Source: Bin87 sp964347975
Lineage (GTDB): Bacteria > Chloroflexota > Dehalococcoidia > Lucifugimonadales > UBA3495
Assembly (NCBI GenBank): GCA_964347975.1
Contig: CAYGAY010000002.1
Span: 62,001-126,000, forward strand
Reading direction: 5' to 3'
Length of the DNA: 64,000 nt
Shown: in pieces, positions 50,784-58,673 of the stretch
Numbering within the stretch: the stretch's first letter is position 1
Layout of the letters: each line of letters opens with the position of its first letter
Program-made: the position numbers and the translations under genes
The notes under the pieces: generated by a model
What the model was told of the DNA's origin: nothing
The model's input: only the letters and a program-made list of their open reading frames with translations
The model's database searches: none

Positions 50784-51266
50784 TTACCCGCGGAAGGCCT
50801 TTATGCTGACGCTGGCCGCCTCATCCCATTCAACTTGTTGAACTTCGGCGGGCGGGCGCCTGGCCACCCCATGGGTGTGGCGCGCATCAGCCTCGGCAGT
50901 GTCAATGAACTGCAAAACCACCTCGGCTGCCTCGTCCAGATATTCGATGCCCAGGGATTCGGCCAGTTTGCCGGCGGTATCCTGCCGTTCCAGCCAGCCG
51001 CGCATCGCCTGGATGAGGGCGTCCTGGGCGGCGGCCGGCGTGCCGCCGCTGCCTTCCAGCAGCAGGCCGTCCACCATGGCGGTAAAGGGGTTGCCGTCGG
51101 CGTCCTCCAGCCCCAGACCGTCCACGACGGCGAGGAACCGGCCATCGTCCGGGATGACGCGGGCGGTGAGCTTTACGGGAGGGTTGTTGACGGCGACAAA
51201 CCATTTATCGCCGGCGACGATATGGGTCGTGAACTGCGCGGGGGCGGTGTTCTGCTGCTTTGCCAT
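50784..51266 (-). CDS. Hypothetical protein
   Basis: About 160 aa from ATG 51266 (MAKQQNTAPAQFTTHIVAGD). The N-terminal half is beta-rich (KWFVAVNNPPVKLTARVIPD, DGRFLAVVDGLGLEDADGNP); the C-terminal half is helical with AAAQDALIQAMRGWLERQDT, reminiscent of HicB-like folds with a fused C-terminal domain. Family not recognised. It directly precedes the HicB-like gene, so the two may act together. Confidence 0.55.
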   Translation of the reverse strand: MAKQQNTAPAQFTTHIVAGDKWFVAVNNPPVKLTARVIPDDGRFLAVVDGLGLEDADGNPFTAMVDGLLLEGSGGTPAAAQDALIQAMRGWLERQDTAGKLAESLGIEYLDEAAEVVLQFIDTAEADARHTHGVARRPPAEVQQVEWDEAASVSIKAFRG

Positions 51267-51371
51267 AACTGCGTGCGATAGAGTGTGTTGGCAATTGGTT
51301 CGGGTCAAGCGACGACGGGCGCGACTGCCTGCGACGCCGGCGATAATTCGTCGCGCGCTGGTTTTTGCGGT

Positions 51372-52184
51372 TCAGTTTGCCGAAATCTGTTCGATGGTCA
51401 CAGTCCAGTTGCCTCTAGCCTCGACCTGCAACAAGTAGTTGCCGGCTTTAGCCCCAGAGGATGCTTCAGCAGGACGGATGTGGAGCGTATCTATTACCAG
51501 CGATGCAGATTGCACCGATACAGCGGGTATGTATGCGAGCCTTACAGACCGCCCCTCTTCCATTGCCAGAAGCTCTACGTGAAAGGAGCGTCTAGCCTCA
51601 TGCATACTGGTAGTCTCATGCGTACTGGTAGCCCGGTACAGCCCGGCGTCCAGCCTTACAATATTGCTGGCATTGGAGCCAGTCCCTTTGAAAGTGCCGA
51701 GGTTTTTAATCGGTAGGCAGGCGCCTGCCGCGACGCAGTCCGTTGGCCTATCTGTCTCAGGAGCCGCGGGCATCTCAGTAGTGGTGACATCTGCCCAGCT
51801 GCTCCAGGCGTCACCGGCATCACCAAACCGGCCGCGTAGCGAGCCCACGATGAAATAGTACCTTTCGCCCGGCGCGAGGTTCTGAACCGTGTAGCTGGTG
51901 TCCGGCCCGGCCCGGTCAACGAAGTTGAAGTTGTTGAGCCAGTCTGCGCCCGGTGTCCGGTCAACATCCGCATCGGCAATCCAGCCGACGCGGTAATGTG
52001 TTGCGCCCGGTACGCTGTCCCAGGTCAGGTCGACCCGCCCGGGGGCTGTTCCGTTGGCTGCGGTCAGGCCGGCAGGCGCCGCCAAAGGCGCATCGTCCGT
52101 CGCGGCAATGCTGCCCAATACTATGCACGCCAACAGCATTGCCGGTGTGATGATGCGGGTGATGGCGCTCTTGCTTTGACTCAT
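51372..52184 (-). CDS. Secreted fibronectin type III protein
   Basis: 270 aa. Signal peptide MSQSKSAITRIITPAMLLAC with AGGA 6 nt before ATG 52184. One FN3 domain (~residues 35-135: GRVDLTWDSVPGATHYRVGW, NLAPGERYYFIVGSLRGRFG). A C-terminal beta-rich module (KNLGTFKGTGSNASNIVRLD, GNYLLQVEARGNWTVTIEQI) resembles a bacterial pre-peptidase/stalk domain. Similar FN3 layout to the gene at 37323-38631. It sits between nuoC and nuoD with toxin-antitoxin-like genes. Confidence 0.8.
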   Translation of the reverse strand: MSQSKSAITRIITPAMLLACIVLGSIAATDDAPLAAPAGLTAANGTAPGRVDLTWDSVPGATHYRVGWIADADVDRTPGADWLNNFNFVDRAGPDTSYTVQNLAPGERYYFIVGSLRGRFGDAGDAWSSWADVTTTEMPAAPETDRPTDCVAAGACLPIKNLGTFKGTGSNASNIVRLDAGLYRATSTHETTSMHEARRSFHVELLAMEEGRSVRLAYIPAVSVQSASLVIDTLHIRPAEASSGAKAGNYLLQVEARGNWTVTIEQISAN

Positions 52185-52223
52185 AATAGTTCCTGCGCCT
52201 CCCAAGGTGTGTTGACAAACTCC

Positions 52224-52350
52224 GTCATTCCGGCGGAAGCCGGAATCCACAGGCTGTTAGGTGACTGATTTCCCGACGGTGACAGCGAATTGCGCTACTG
52301 GATTCCCGACCCGTATCAAGTACGGGGTGACGTTCTTTCGCAGGAATGAC
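52224..52350. repeat. Cluster of dispersed repeats downstream of nuoC
   Basis: 52224-52250 has CGTCATTCCGGCGGAAGCCG, and 52301-52350 carries the GATTCCCGACCCGTATCAAG, TACGGGGTGACGTTCTTTCG core shared with 29581-29638 and 36287-36340. No gene in 52185-52369. The repeats lie at the boundary where accessory genes were inserted in the nuo cluster. Confidence 0.75.
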
Positions 52351-52369
52351 GATAATTCGCCAACGCAGC

Positions 52370-52912
52370 CTAGAACTCCCGGTATTCGTAGAACGGGAAT
52401 TCCTTCCGACCAGGGAAACCCTCAAACTCGGGATAAAGGAGAAGCGGTGACAGGTCGGGATGGCCTTCAAATGACACGCCAAAAAGATCGTGGGCTTCAC
52501 GCTCGTACCAGTCGGCGGCCGGCCAGACGCCGGACACAGACGGCAGCTCCGGGTTATCGTAAGGCACCGCCGTCTTGATGACCAGCGTGCGCTCTTTGGC
52601 CAGGGATTGCAGGAAATAGACCAGCTCGAACCGCTCCTGGTAGTCAACGCAGGCCAGGCAGAGCAGCATGTGGCAGTTCAGTTCGGCGTCGTCGCGGCAG
52701 GCGGCGCAAATTTCTGTGATGTGGGCCGGAGGCACCGTTACCTGGGGCAAGTCGCCCAGGGCGCCGGGGGTTGGCATCCAGGGGGACAGGGCGGCGATAG
52801 CCCGTTCCAGCGTGGCCCGGCGCGAGGGCGACAGCAGTTCAACCGGGTCGGGCGGCGGCTCCGCCTCCTCCGCCGGGCGGCGGCTACGGGGACGGGGCGG
52901 CACCGGAGTCAC
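52370..52912 (-). CDS. nuoC: NADH-quinone oxidoreductase subunit C
   Basis: 180 aa, 30-kDa subunit of the peripheral arm. NCHMLLCLACVDYQERFELV, TAVPYDNPELPSVSGVWPAA, DWYEREAHDLFGVSFEGHPD (family signature), LLLYPEFEGFPGRKEFPFYE. The N-terminal ~25 residues are a Pro/Arg-rich extension. Overlaps nuoB by 29 nt. Confidence 0.95.
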   Translation of the reverse strand: MTPVPPRPRSRRPAEEAEPPPDPVELLSPSRRATLERAIAALSPWMPTPGALGDLPQVTVPPAHITEICAACRDDAELNCHMLLCLACVDYQERFELVYFLQSLAKERTLVIKTAVPYDNPELPSVSGVWPAADWYEREAHDLFGVSFEGHPDLSPLLLYPEFEGFPGRKEFPFYEYREF

Positions 52913-53489
52913 CTGCGTCGGCCATGATCTTTTCCTGCAACTTCAGGATGCCGTAGAGCAGAGCCTCCGGGCGCGGCGGGCAGCCCGGAACGTACACGTC
53001 CACCGGAATGATGTGGTCAACGCCCATAACTACCGAGTAGGAGCGGTAATAGGGGCCGCCGTTGGTGGCGCAACTGCCCATGGCGATGACCCACTTCGGC
53101 TCCGGCATCTGTTCATAAAGCAGGCGAATGGGTTCGGCCATCTTTTTGACCACCGTGCCCGCGACTATCATCACGTCGGATTGCCGGGGGGACGGCCAGG
53201 TTACGACGCCGAAACGGTCAAAGTCGTGGTGCGCCATATAGGTGGAAATCATCTCGATGGCGCAACAGGCCAGGCCAAAACTCAGCGTCCACAATGACGA
53301 CTTGCGGGCCATGGCAAAGAGCTGGTCGGTTGTGGTGGTGATGACGCCGGGCACCCGCCCCTCGGTGGCCTGGTTGAGCAGGCTCGGGCCGGGGCGGTTC
53401 CCCGAACCGAGGATGATCTGGGTCGGTTGGGGGGGCAGAGCCAACGGAGATGCGGCGTCGTCGCCGGGCTGCGGGGTCACTTCTGCCAA
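52884..53489 (-). CDS. nuoB: NADH-quinone oxidoreductase subunit B
   Basis: 201 aa. Holds the terminal [4Fe-4S] cluster N2 with Cys in FGLACCAIEM, MGSCATNGGPYYRSYSV and VDVYVPGCPPRPEALLYGIL. TTG start at 53489, overlapping nuoA by 13 nt, with AGGGGG 8-10 nt upstream. The N-terminal ~45 residues are a disordered Pro-rich extension. Confidence 0.96.
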   Translation of the reverse strand: MAEVTPQPGDDAASPLALPPQPTQIILGSGNRPGPSLLNQATEGRVPGVITTTTDQLFAMARKSSLWTLSFGLACCAIEMISTYMAHHDFDRFGVVTWPSPRQSDVMIVAGTVVKKMAEPIRLLYEQMPEPKWVIAMGSCATNGGPYYRSYSVVMGVDHIIPVDVYVPGCPPRPEALLYGILKLQEKIMADAGDSGAAPSP

Positions 53490-53893
53490 TCCAGCACCCC
53501 CTTGCGCCAGCCGTATATCACGGCGAAGAACAGCATAGCCAGGAACAGCAGCATGGCGTAGAACGGTATCGGATTACCGGCCGCCTGCTCCTTGACGAAC
53601 ACTACCGCCCAAGGGAAGAGGAACACCGCCTCAACGTCGAAGATCAGGAACAGGATGGCGAATATGTAGAAGCGGATGTTGATGTTGGACCAGGCGTAGG
53701 GGGTGGGCGGTATGCCGCATTCGTAGGTGGTCAGCTTGACGGCAGAACGCCGGCGGGCGGACAAGAGTTGCGAGCCGGCGAACATGGCGCCGATGGCGCC
53801 CAGGGCGATGACGACGGCGATGACCACCGCCAGCCAGTTGCCGGCGTAGGCGGCGAGGTTGAAGGTTTGGAGCAGGGGATATGTTGATTCCAT
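53477..53893 (-). CDS. nuoA: NADH-quinone oxidoreductase subunit A
   Basis: 138 aa, three helices. TTYECGIPPTPYAWSNINIR, FYIFAILFLIFDVEAVFLFP (conserved Asp-Glu), LFFAVIYGWRKGVLDWQK. ATG 53893 is taken; an in-frame GTG at 53917 is also possible. First complex I gene in the transcription order, 24 nt after the DUF2283 gene. Confidence 0.95.
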   Translation of the reverse strand: MESTYPLLQTFNLAAYAGNWLAVVIAVVIALGAIGAMFAGSQLLSARRRSAVKLTTYECGIPPTPYAWSNINIRFYIFAILFLIFDVEAVFLFPWAVVFVKEQAAGNPIPFYAMLLFLAMLFFAVIYGWRKGVLDWQK

Positions 53894-53916
53894 GATGGTT
53901 AGAGCGGGTTGAACCA

Positions 53917-54237
53917 CTATGCCGGCTGGCGGGCCAAGTCGTCAACCGTTTCCTGAATCGCCAGGCCATCAACGAAATTGCGAAGTATCTCCAAGTCAAT
54001 GCCAAAAGCATCGACGGAACCGTGGTCGAGACCCGACCGACGATGGGTTTCCAGTCCAACCTCCGCTCCCGATTTCATGGTGAAACAGGAGAGGTGCTCA
54101 ATCTCCAGTCCTACCGCTACGCCGTTGCCGTCGATATCGACTACCAAGCCATCGCAGACCTCGTAAGACTCTACGCTGACGGCATCTTTCAGATCAATGT
54201 AAAGGCTGTCAGTCTCAAGATAATAGCGCACTTTCAT
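53917..54237 (-). CDS. DUF2283-domain protein
   Basis: 106 aa. MKVRYYLETDSLYIDLKDAV, ESYEVCDGLVVDIDGNGVAV, GLEIEHLS is the DUF2283 pattern (yd.daDaLYI.l, D.dG..vGiEil). The C-terminal ~45 residues are longer than usual. Overlaps the DUF4258-like gene by 4 nt; the two families are often adjacent in toxin-antitoxin-like pairs, with DUF2283 the likely antitoxin. Directly upstream of nuoA. Confidence 0.8.
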   Translation of the reverse strand: MKVRYYLETDSLYIDLKDAVSVESYEVCDGLVVDIDGNGVAVGLEIEHLSCFTMKSGAEVGLETHRRSGLDHGSVDAFGIDLEILRNFVDGLAIQETVDDLARQPA

Positions 54238-54488
54238 CGTATGCTCCGTCGGCCAAAGCCACTGTCGATAAACGCGGTATGCACGGTTTCGCCATCCTCA
54301 AGTAAAACCACACGCAAAACGCGCTGCCTCAACTCGTCGGGTATTGTAACCGTGCCCCAGATACGAATTCGACCGTCTTTCTGCTCTTCTCGATGGATCT
54401 GATTATTCAGCGCCTCAATACAGAGTTCCAAGCTCATATACGGTCGATCCCGCAACGTGTCATTATCGAAGTGGAATGTGGTTTTCAT
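54234..54488 (-). CDS. DUF4258-like small protein, partner of DUF2283
   Basis: 84 aa from ATG 54488. MKTTFHFDNDTLRDRPYMSL, ELCIEALNNQIHREEQKDGR, IRIWGTVTIPDELRQRVLRV, VVLLEDGETVHTAFIDSGF resembles BrnT/DUF4258-type small RNase-fold toxins (a beta sheet ending with a strand that contains TVHTAF). First gene of the transcript that continues into nuoA. Confidence 0.65.
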   Translation of the reverse strand: MKTTFHFDNDTLRDRPYMSLELCIEALNNQIHREEQKDGRIRIWGTVTIPDELRQRVLRVVLLEDGETVHTAFIDSGFGRRSIR

Positions 54489-54510
54489 GCTTCGTGGAAC
54501 CACGACACAT

Positions 54511-54539
54511 ATCCTAGCAATCGCCCGATGCGGCGTCAA
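54511..54539 (-). promoter_or_regulatory. Promoter upstream of DUF4258-DUF2283-nuoABC
   Basis: Minus-strand -35 TTGACG (54539-54534), 17-bp spacer, -10 TAGGAT (54516-54511), 23 nt before the DUF4258 ATG. The only promoter-like site I find ahead of nuoA, so it may serve the nuo cluster. Confidence 0.6.
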
Positions 54540-55711
54540 TTGCCCCTGCCCCTCCGCAACGCCGTTGAGGACACGTCGGCCCGGAAGGCGCTCTCGGGGA
54601 TATCCACAAACAGCGGCCAGAACCCGCCCGGCAGGTTCACGTCGGCCAGGGTGCGGAACGCGCTGCCGTCATCCATCCGGCCGCCAACGGCAAAGCGGCA
54701 TCCGGATGCCCACATTTCTGCCAATGCGGTGAGCATGGCGGATTCGGAATCTCCGTAATAGCGCGGTTCGATGAGGCGGGTGGCGGTGTCCCAGCCAATG
54801 GCGAAGCCGCAACCGGGGAACAGTTGCGCTTTCTTCTGGAACGTCTCGGCCCGCGTTAACACGACGGGTCCGATGCCGCGAAACTGCTCGACCCGGCCCC
54901 GGATTTCCTCCGCCCTCATTGGCGGCTTGTCCACGTTGATCACGGACAATTCGTAGGTTACCGGTGCGCCCAGGGTATGCTCCGCCGCCGCTGCCAACTC
55001 AGCGTGTCCCCGGTGCATTGGGTTGAAGGATCCGGGTAGTAAGGTGCGGGGCGGCTCGCCTTCGACCTCCATGTGGCCGTCCCTGTCCACTGTGACCCAA
55101 CCGGCTTCCCCGTCCAACAGCCTGAGAATTGGATCGCCATGGTGGGATGTTTCCGTCAGAAGCCTCTCTCGTGGGGACAGTCGCAAGTCGAGTTCCGCCG
55201 CCAGCCCGCAGGCCCGGGCCAGGGCGGCGATAACCAACCGGCTCACTACGTCCTCTTCCCCGGCACGTTCTCGGAGGCCCTTTTCCAAGGTTACGGCGTC
55301 AGTGGTCACCCCGGTGTCGTCCCAGGTGGCGATAAAGACCCGGTGGTCGCCGCGCTTGGCGCGGTCGGTGGCGATGGTGGCGGTACAGCCCAGCCCGACG
55401 ATTGGCGCGTCGGTTTCGCGCAGCGACATACCGCGCTGCCAGGCGGAGCGGGCCATGCGGCGCGCGGTGTCGGCGGATACGGTTTGTTCAGGAGCGTAGC
55501 CGCCGAGGAAATCAGTCATCGCCAGATAGCCGTAAGGGACGCGGGTTTCCAACACGGTGCGCGATGCGCCGCCTACGCCCAATAGCCACGCCAGAGCGTA
55601 GTTGCCGGCTCCGGCTACCGCAACGACAGCTTGCTCCGGAGTACCGTGGATCTTGGTGACCACCTCCGCGATGGAGTCGTCCATAAGGGTGTCAATGTGC
55701 TGAACGCTCAT
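54536..55711 (-). CDS. CinA-C-like domain fused to a nucleotidyltransferase domain
   Basis: 391 aa. Residues ~1-210 resemble the CinA C-terminal/PncC amidohydrolase fold (VVAVAGAGNYALAWLLGVGG, VSADTARRMARSAWQRGMSL, IVGLGCTATIATDRAKRGDH). Residues ~225-391 are a nicotinate/pantetheine-type nucleotidyltransferase: LLPGSFNPMHRGHAELAAAA (the T/HxGH-like site is MHRGH), VINVDKPPMRAEEIRGRVEQ, GCGFAIGWDTATRLIEPRYY, and a C-terminal SSTALRRG like the ISST..R element. A role in NAD or coenzyme metabolism or repair is likely; specificity unknown. Confidence 0.8.
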   Translation of the reverse strand: MSVQHIDTLMDDSIAEVVTKIHGTPEQAVVAVAGAGNYALAWLLGVGGASRTVLETRVPYGYLAMTDFLGGYAPEQTVSADTARRMARSAWQRGMSLRETDAPIVGLGCTATIATDRAKRGDHRVFIATWDDTGVTTDAVTLEKGLRERAGEEDVVSRLVIAALARACGLAAELDLRLSPRERLLTETSHHGDPILRLLDGEAGWVTVDRDGHMEVEGEPPRTLLPGSFNPMHRGHAELAAAAEHTLGAPVTYELSVINVDKPPMRAEEIRGRVEQFRGIGPVVLTRAETFQKKAQLFPGCGFAIGWDTATRLIEPRYYGDSESAMLTALAEMWASGCRFAVGGRMDDGSAFRTLADVNLPGGFWPLFVDIPESAFRADVSSTALRRGRGN

Positions 55712-55771
55712 ACCAACTCACCAGCGATGCCCCCGGCCCGTTTAACCACCGGCCAGTGTGCCGGAATTCTA

Positions 55772-56386
55772 TCATCTGCTCCGATTGTGGTGCAGGTCCG
55801 CCCAGGCAGCGGGGTCGATTTTGGCCATGGTCTCCAGCGAAATGTTCACTTCGCCGGCGATTTTGCTGTCCCATTCGTCAGCCCAGCGTTGGGGCAACCG
55901 GGGACGGGCCTCTCGCCAGGTCATTCGTTGGCCCCCGTTGGTTTTTCCGGCCAGAACTTCGACGAGGAACGCGGTCATGTCGCCGCCGTCCATAGCGTTG
56001 ATCACCCTGCAATCAAGATACCCAAAGCTACCCTCCAGCAATGGGCAACCCGTCAAACCGGAAGTGTAGGCGACATCCGCCAATTTGTCGCAATCACGGC
56101 CCGACCGCATTCCCAACCCCCAGATCAGGGGAAGTTGATCATGGTTGAGGAAGTTGACCGCCAGCGCGCCGCTTTCTGAAATCAGATCGTGAGTGTAGTT
56201 GGTGTGATAAATCTGGACGATGAGGCGCGGGCGATGCAGGACTATCGACGCGGAGGTGATGGCGACGGCGATTTGCGCGTTGACCACATCGCCAACACGG
56301 ACCGACACAGCAGCCAAAGGCGAACTGAGGCCAGCGAGAAGCCCGCCCACGTCGGAAGGATTGACGTCCGGTGTCAATGGGGGCAT
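55772..56386 (-). CDS. Flavin reductase-like (FMN-binding split barrel) protein
   Basis: 204 aa. PLAAVSVRVGDVVNAQIAVA, ITSASIVLHRPRLIVQIYHT, NYTHDLISESGALAVNFLNH, GCPLLEGSFGYLDCRVINAM, DGGDMTAFLVEVLA follow the flavin reductase/FlRed fold that binds FMN and serves two-component oxygenases. No partner oxygenase is adjacent. Downstream gene on the same strand is the CinA-like fusion. Confidence 0.82.
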   Translation of the reverse strand: MPPLTPDVNPSDVGGLLAGLSSPLAAVSVRVGDVVNAQIAVAITSASIVLHRPRLIVQIYHTNYTHDLISESGALAVNFLNHDQLPLIWGLGMRSGRDCDKLADVAYTSGLTGCPLLEGSFGYLDCRVINAMDGGDMTAFLVEVLAGKTNGGQRMTWREARPRLPQRWADEWDSKIAGEVNISLETMAKIDPAAWADLHHNRSR

Positions 56387-56421
56387 AGCGGACTACTCAC
56401 GCCAAACGGGCAACGGTAGGA

Positions 56422-57459
56422 TTACCAGTCGGGCTGCGCGTCCATCGCGTCGTTTACAGTGAGCCGCATCTGCTCGGATCCATCGCCGTTCATGTATAAG
56501 ATTTCGGCGTTCCCATAGGCGTAGGAGACGAAAGCTATCTTGTCGCCGGTTTCGGACCAAACGGGCATCAAGTCATCTGCTGTGTTTTGCGTCAGTCGTT
56601 CGCGCTTGGACCCGTCCACATTGACTGTGAAGATTTCCGTCTGATCATCATAATGCACTACGAAAGCCAAACGGCGACCACTGGCAGACCAGGCCGGGGC
56701 GGATTCATCATGATCGACGTCGGAGACGGCGACCTCGTCAGTGTCATCGGTCCAATCGTTCGAGTTGGTCGGCCGGAGGACATACACGTCCCGCCGTCCA
56801 TCGTCAGATTGGCGGAGGAAGGCGATGCGATCCCCCTTGGGGGACCAGGCGGGATCGGAATCCGGGCCGTCGGTCAATTCGATGCGATTCACTCCGTTGG
56901 GGTTACGCAACAGCAGCCCGTCGTGTCCCGATTCGGTGAACACTAACCATTCACCGTCCGGCGACCAGTCGCCGATTCGCTCACTCGCGGGATTGAACGT
57001 CAAGCGAGTCTTTTGCCCGCTGGATAGTTCCACCATATAAATGTCAGGGTCGCCGTCTGCATCGGATACGTAAGCTATTCGGTCGGATCCAGGCGCCCAG
57101 ACTGGCGGTTGCGTTTCCGCAACACCGGGAACTATCGTATCGGTCTCGCCGGTCTCAGCATCGTAGATCATCAACTCTGTGATTGCTCCACGAGAGATCC
57201 AAGCCAGATAGCGCTGCCCAGGCGACCAACGCGGGAAATTCGCGTCCGCGTTTCCAGGCGATATAGGGACGGGATCATCGCTTCGGGGTTCCCGCACCCA
57301 AATCTGGCCATCGCCGCTGTCCCACACGCCGTAGGCAACCGCTGGCAAGCCGCTCCCAAACCAATTGCCTAGAAAGCACCCGGATAAACCCATGACCAGG
57401 ACCGGCAGCAACAGAATGGACATTGAATATGGCTTCAATTTCTTTGCGGAGAAAACCAT
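56422..57459 (-). CDS. TolB-like WD40/PD40 beta-propeller lipoprotein
   Basis: 345 aa from ATG 57459 (a Met at 57423 is an alternative). Lipobox LPVLVMGLSGC. Repeated PD40 blades: NADANFPRWSPGQRYLAWIS, QPPVWAPGSDRIAYVSDADG, DPDIYMVELSSGQKTRLTFN, RIGDWSPDGEWLVFTESGHD, SDPAWSPKGDRIAFLRQSDD, MPVWSETGDKIAFVSYAYGN. Extracytoplasmic scaffold or sensor; no Tol-Pal genes nearby. No clear Shine-Dalgarno. 57460-57684 upstream shows nothing else I can name. Confidence 0.85.
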   Translation of the reverse strand: MVFSAKKLKPYSMSILLLPVLVMGLSGCFLGNWFGSGLPAVAYGVWDSGDGQIWVREPRSDDPVPISPGNADANFPRWSPGQRYLAWISRGAITELMIYDAETGETDTIVPGVAETQPPVWAPGSDRIAYVSDADGDPDIYMVELSSGQKTRLTFNPASERIGDWSPDGEWLVFTESGHDGLLLRNPNGVNRIELTDGPDSDPAWSPKGDRIAFLRQSDDGRRDVYVLRPTNSNDWTDDTDEVAVSDVDHDESAPAWSASGRRLAFVVHYDDQTEIFTVNVDGSKRERLTQNTADDLMPVWSETGDKIAFVSYAYGNAEILYMNGDGSEQMRLTVNDAMDAQPDW

Positions 57460-57694
57460 GGCATGGAGACAGCTGTAGGGAGGTGTTCCTTTGTGTTCAG
57501 CAGGATTATAGCGCAGCCGCCCCGGCGAACCTCCAGACAAACTATTACCAAGTTCCGTTCGTTTCAAGGCAAAACGTCACCGCGCCGGAGCAGCCAATCG
57601 GAACATAAGTGCGGCGAGCGCCGTCGTTCCTATCCGCCGGAAGGTGCCTATTACCGTCCGGGGCTGGCCCTGTTATTGGGAAGGTTACCGCAGC

Positions 57695-58557
57695 CAGGGT
57701 CTTTCAGTTTTCAGGAAAAGCCTTAAACTAGGGGTATGAACACGACAGAACTGGCGCAAAGCCTGCCCGCCGTCTTGGCTTCGGTGCCGGACCCACGGGG
57801 ATTGCGAGGACGGCGTCATCCTCTGCCGGCCATCCTGACTCTGGCCGTCTGCGCCATGCTCTCCGGAGCCCGCAGCCTCTATGCGATTCATCAATGGGGC
57901 CGCCAGCAAGATGCCGCCACGGTGAAGGCCATGGGTTTCACCCGGCCCAAGACGCCAGCCGTGGGCAGTCTTCATACCGTATTCCGGCGGCTGGATGCGG
58001 CTGCCTTCGAGACCGTCCCGGCCCGGTGGAGCCGGGCGGGACTGCCGGAGGGGAGCGCCATTGGAGGGGAGCGCCATTGCGGTGGATGGCAAAGCCCTGC
58101 GGGGGATTCACGGCGAAGAGTTGCCTGGGGTGCGCCTGGTCTCCGGCTACGCCCACGAACCCAGCATAGTAGTGGGGCAAAAGGGGGTCCGGCCTGGAGA
58201 GGGGGAATTGAGGACCGTCGGGGAACTGACGGCGGAACTGCTGCCGGTGGCGGGCAATGTGATTACCGGGGATGCCTTATATTGTCAGTGGGAAATTGCT
58301 GGAGCATGTGCGGGGCCACTGGGGGATTGAGAACCGGCTGCACTACGTCCGGGATGTGACCTTGGGAGAGGATGCATCCCAGGTGAGGAGCGGGGCGGCG
58401 CCTCAGGTTATGGCGGCGTTGCGCAACGTGGTCTTGGGGCTGTTGCGGAGTGGCGGGGAGACCAACATCGCGGCGGCAATACGGCGCATCGGCTGGACAC
58501 CGGGCCAAGCCTTAGCCATCCTTGGTTTGACTAATCCTTGAAAACTGAAAGACCCTG
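57695..58557 (+). mobile_element. ISAs1-like element, copy 1 (internally deleted, 863 bp)
   Basis: Ends CAGGGTCTTTCAGTTTTCA and its complement. Compared with copy 2 it lacks about 320 bp of the transposase middle (the sequence jumps after CCTTATATTGTCAG to GGGAAATTGCTGG) and has a 16-bp tandem duplication near 58050-58080. Confidence 0.85.
57736..58541 (+). pseudogene. ISAs1-type transposase, copy 1, frameshifted and deleted
   Basis: N-terminal MNTTELAQSLPAVLASVPDP and HPLPAILTLAVCAMLSGARS with SLYAIHQWGR are typical of the ISAs1/H-repeat family. The 16-bp duplication shifts the frame; the next stretch (VDGKALRGIHGEELPGVRLV, with the DDE-like DGKALRG) is intact in another frame, and the end (HVRGHWGIENRLHYVRDVTL) follows the deletion. 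Cannot make active transposase. Confidence 0.85.
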
Positions 58558-58593
58558 GCCGCGGGACGGGCGTCATCTCCCCATACGGCCGGC

Positions 58594-58631
58594 AAAAAAA
58601 CGGGGAGCGAGGTCAGATCTCGCTCCCCGTT
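58594..58631 (-). terminator. Terminator of the first FN3 gene
   Basis: Minus strand: AACGGGGAGCGAG, 7-nt loop, CTCGCTCCCCGTT, then seven T (58600-58594). A textbook rho-independent terminator 43 nt after the stop at 58674. Confidence 0.92.
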
Positions 58632-58673
58632 CGCAGCAGCGGGATTGCCGCAGTATTCGCCGGCCCGCTCCGG

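Noticed and set aside
57695..58557. Independent single insertions of the two ISAs1-like copies
   Set aside because: Neither copy has its own pair of direct repeats; only the outermost flanks match, over 10 bp.
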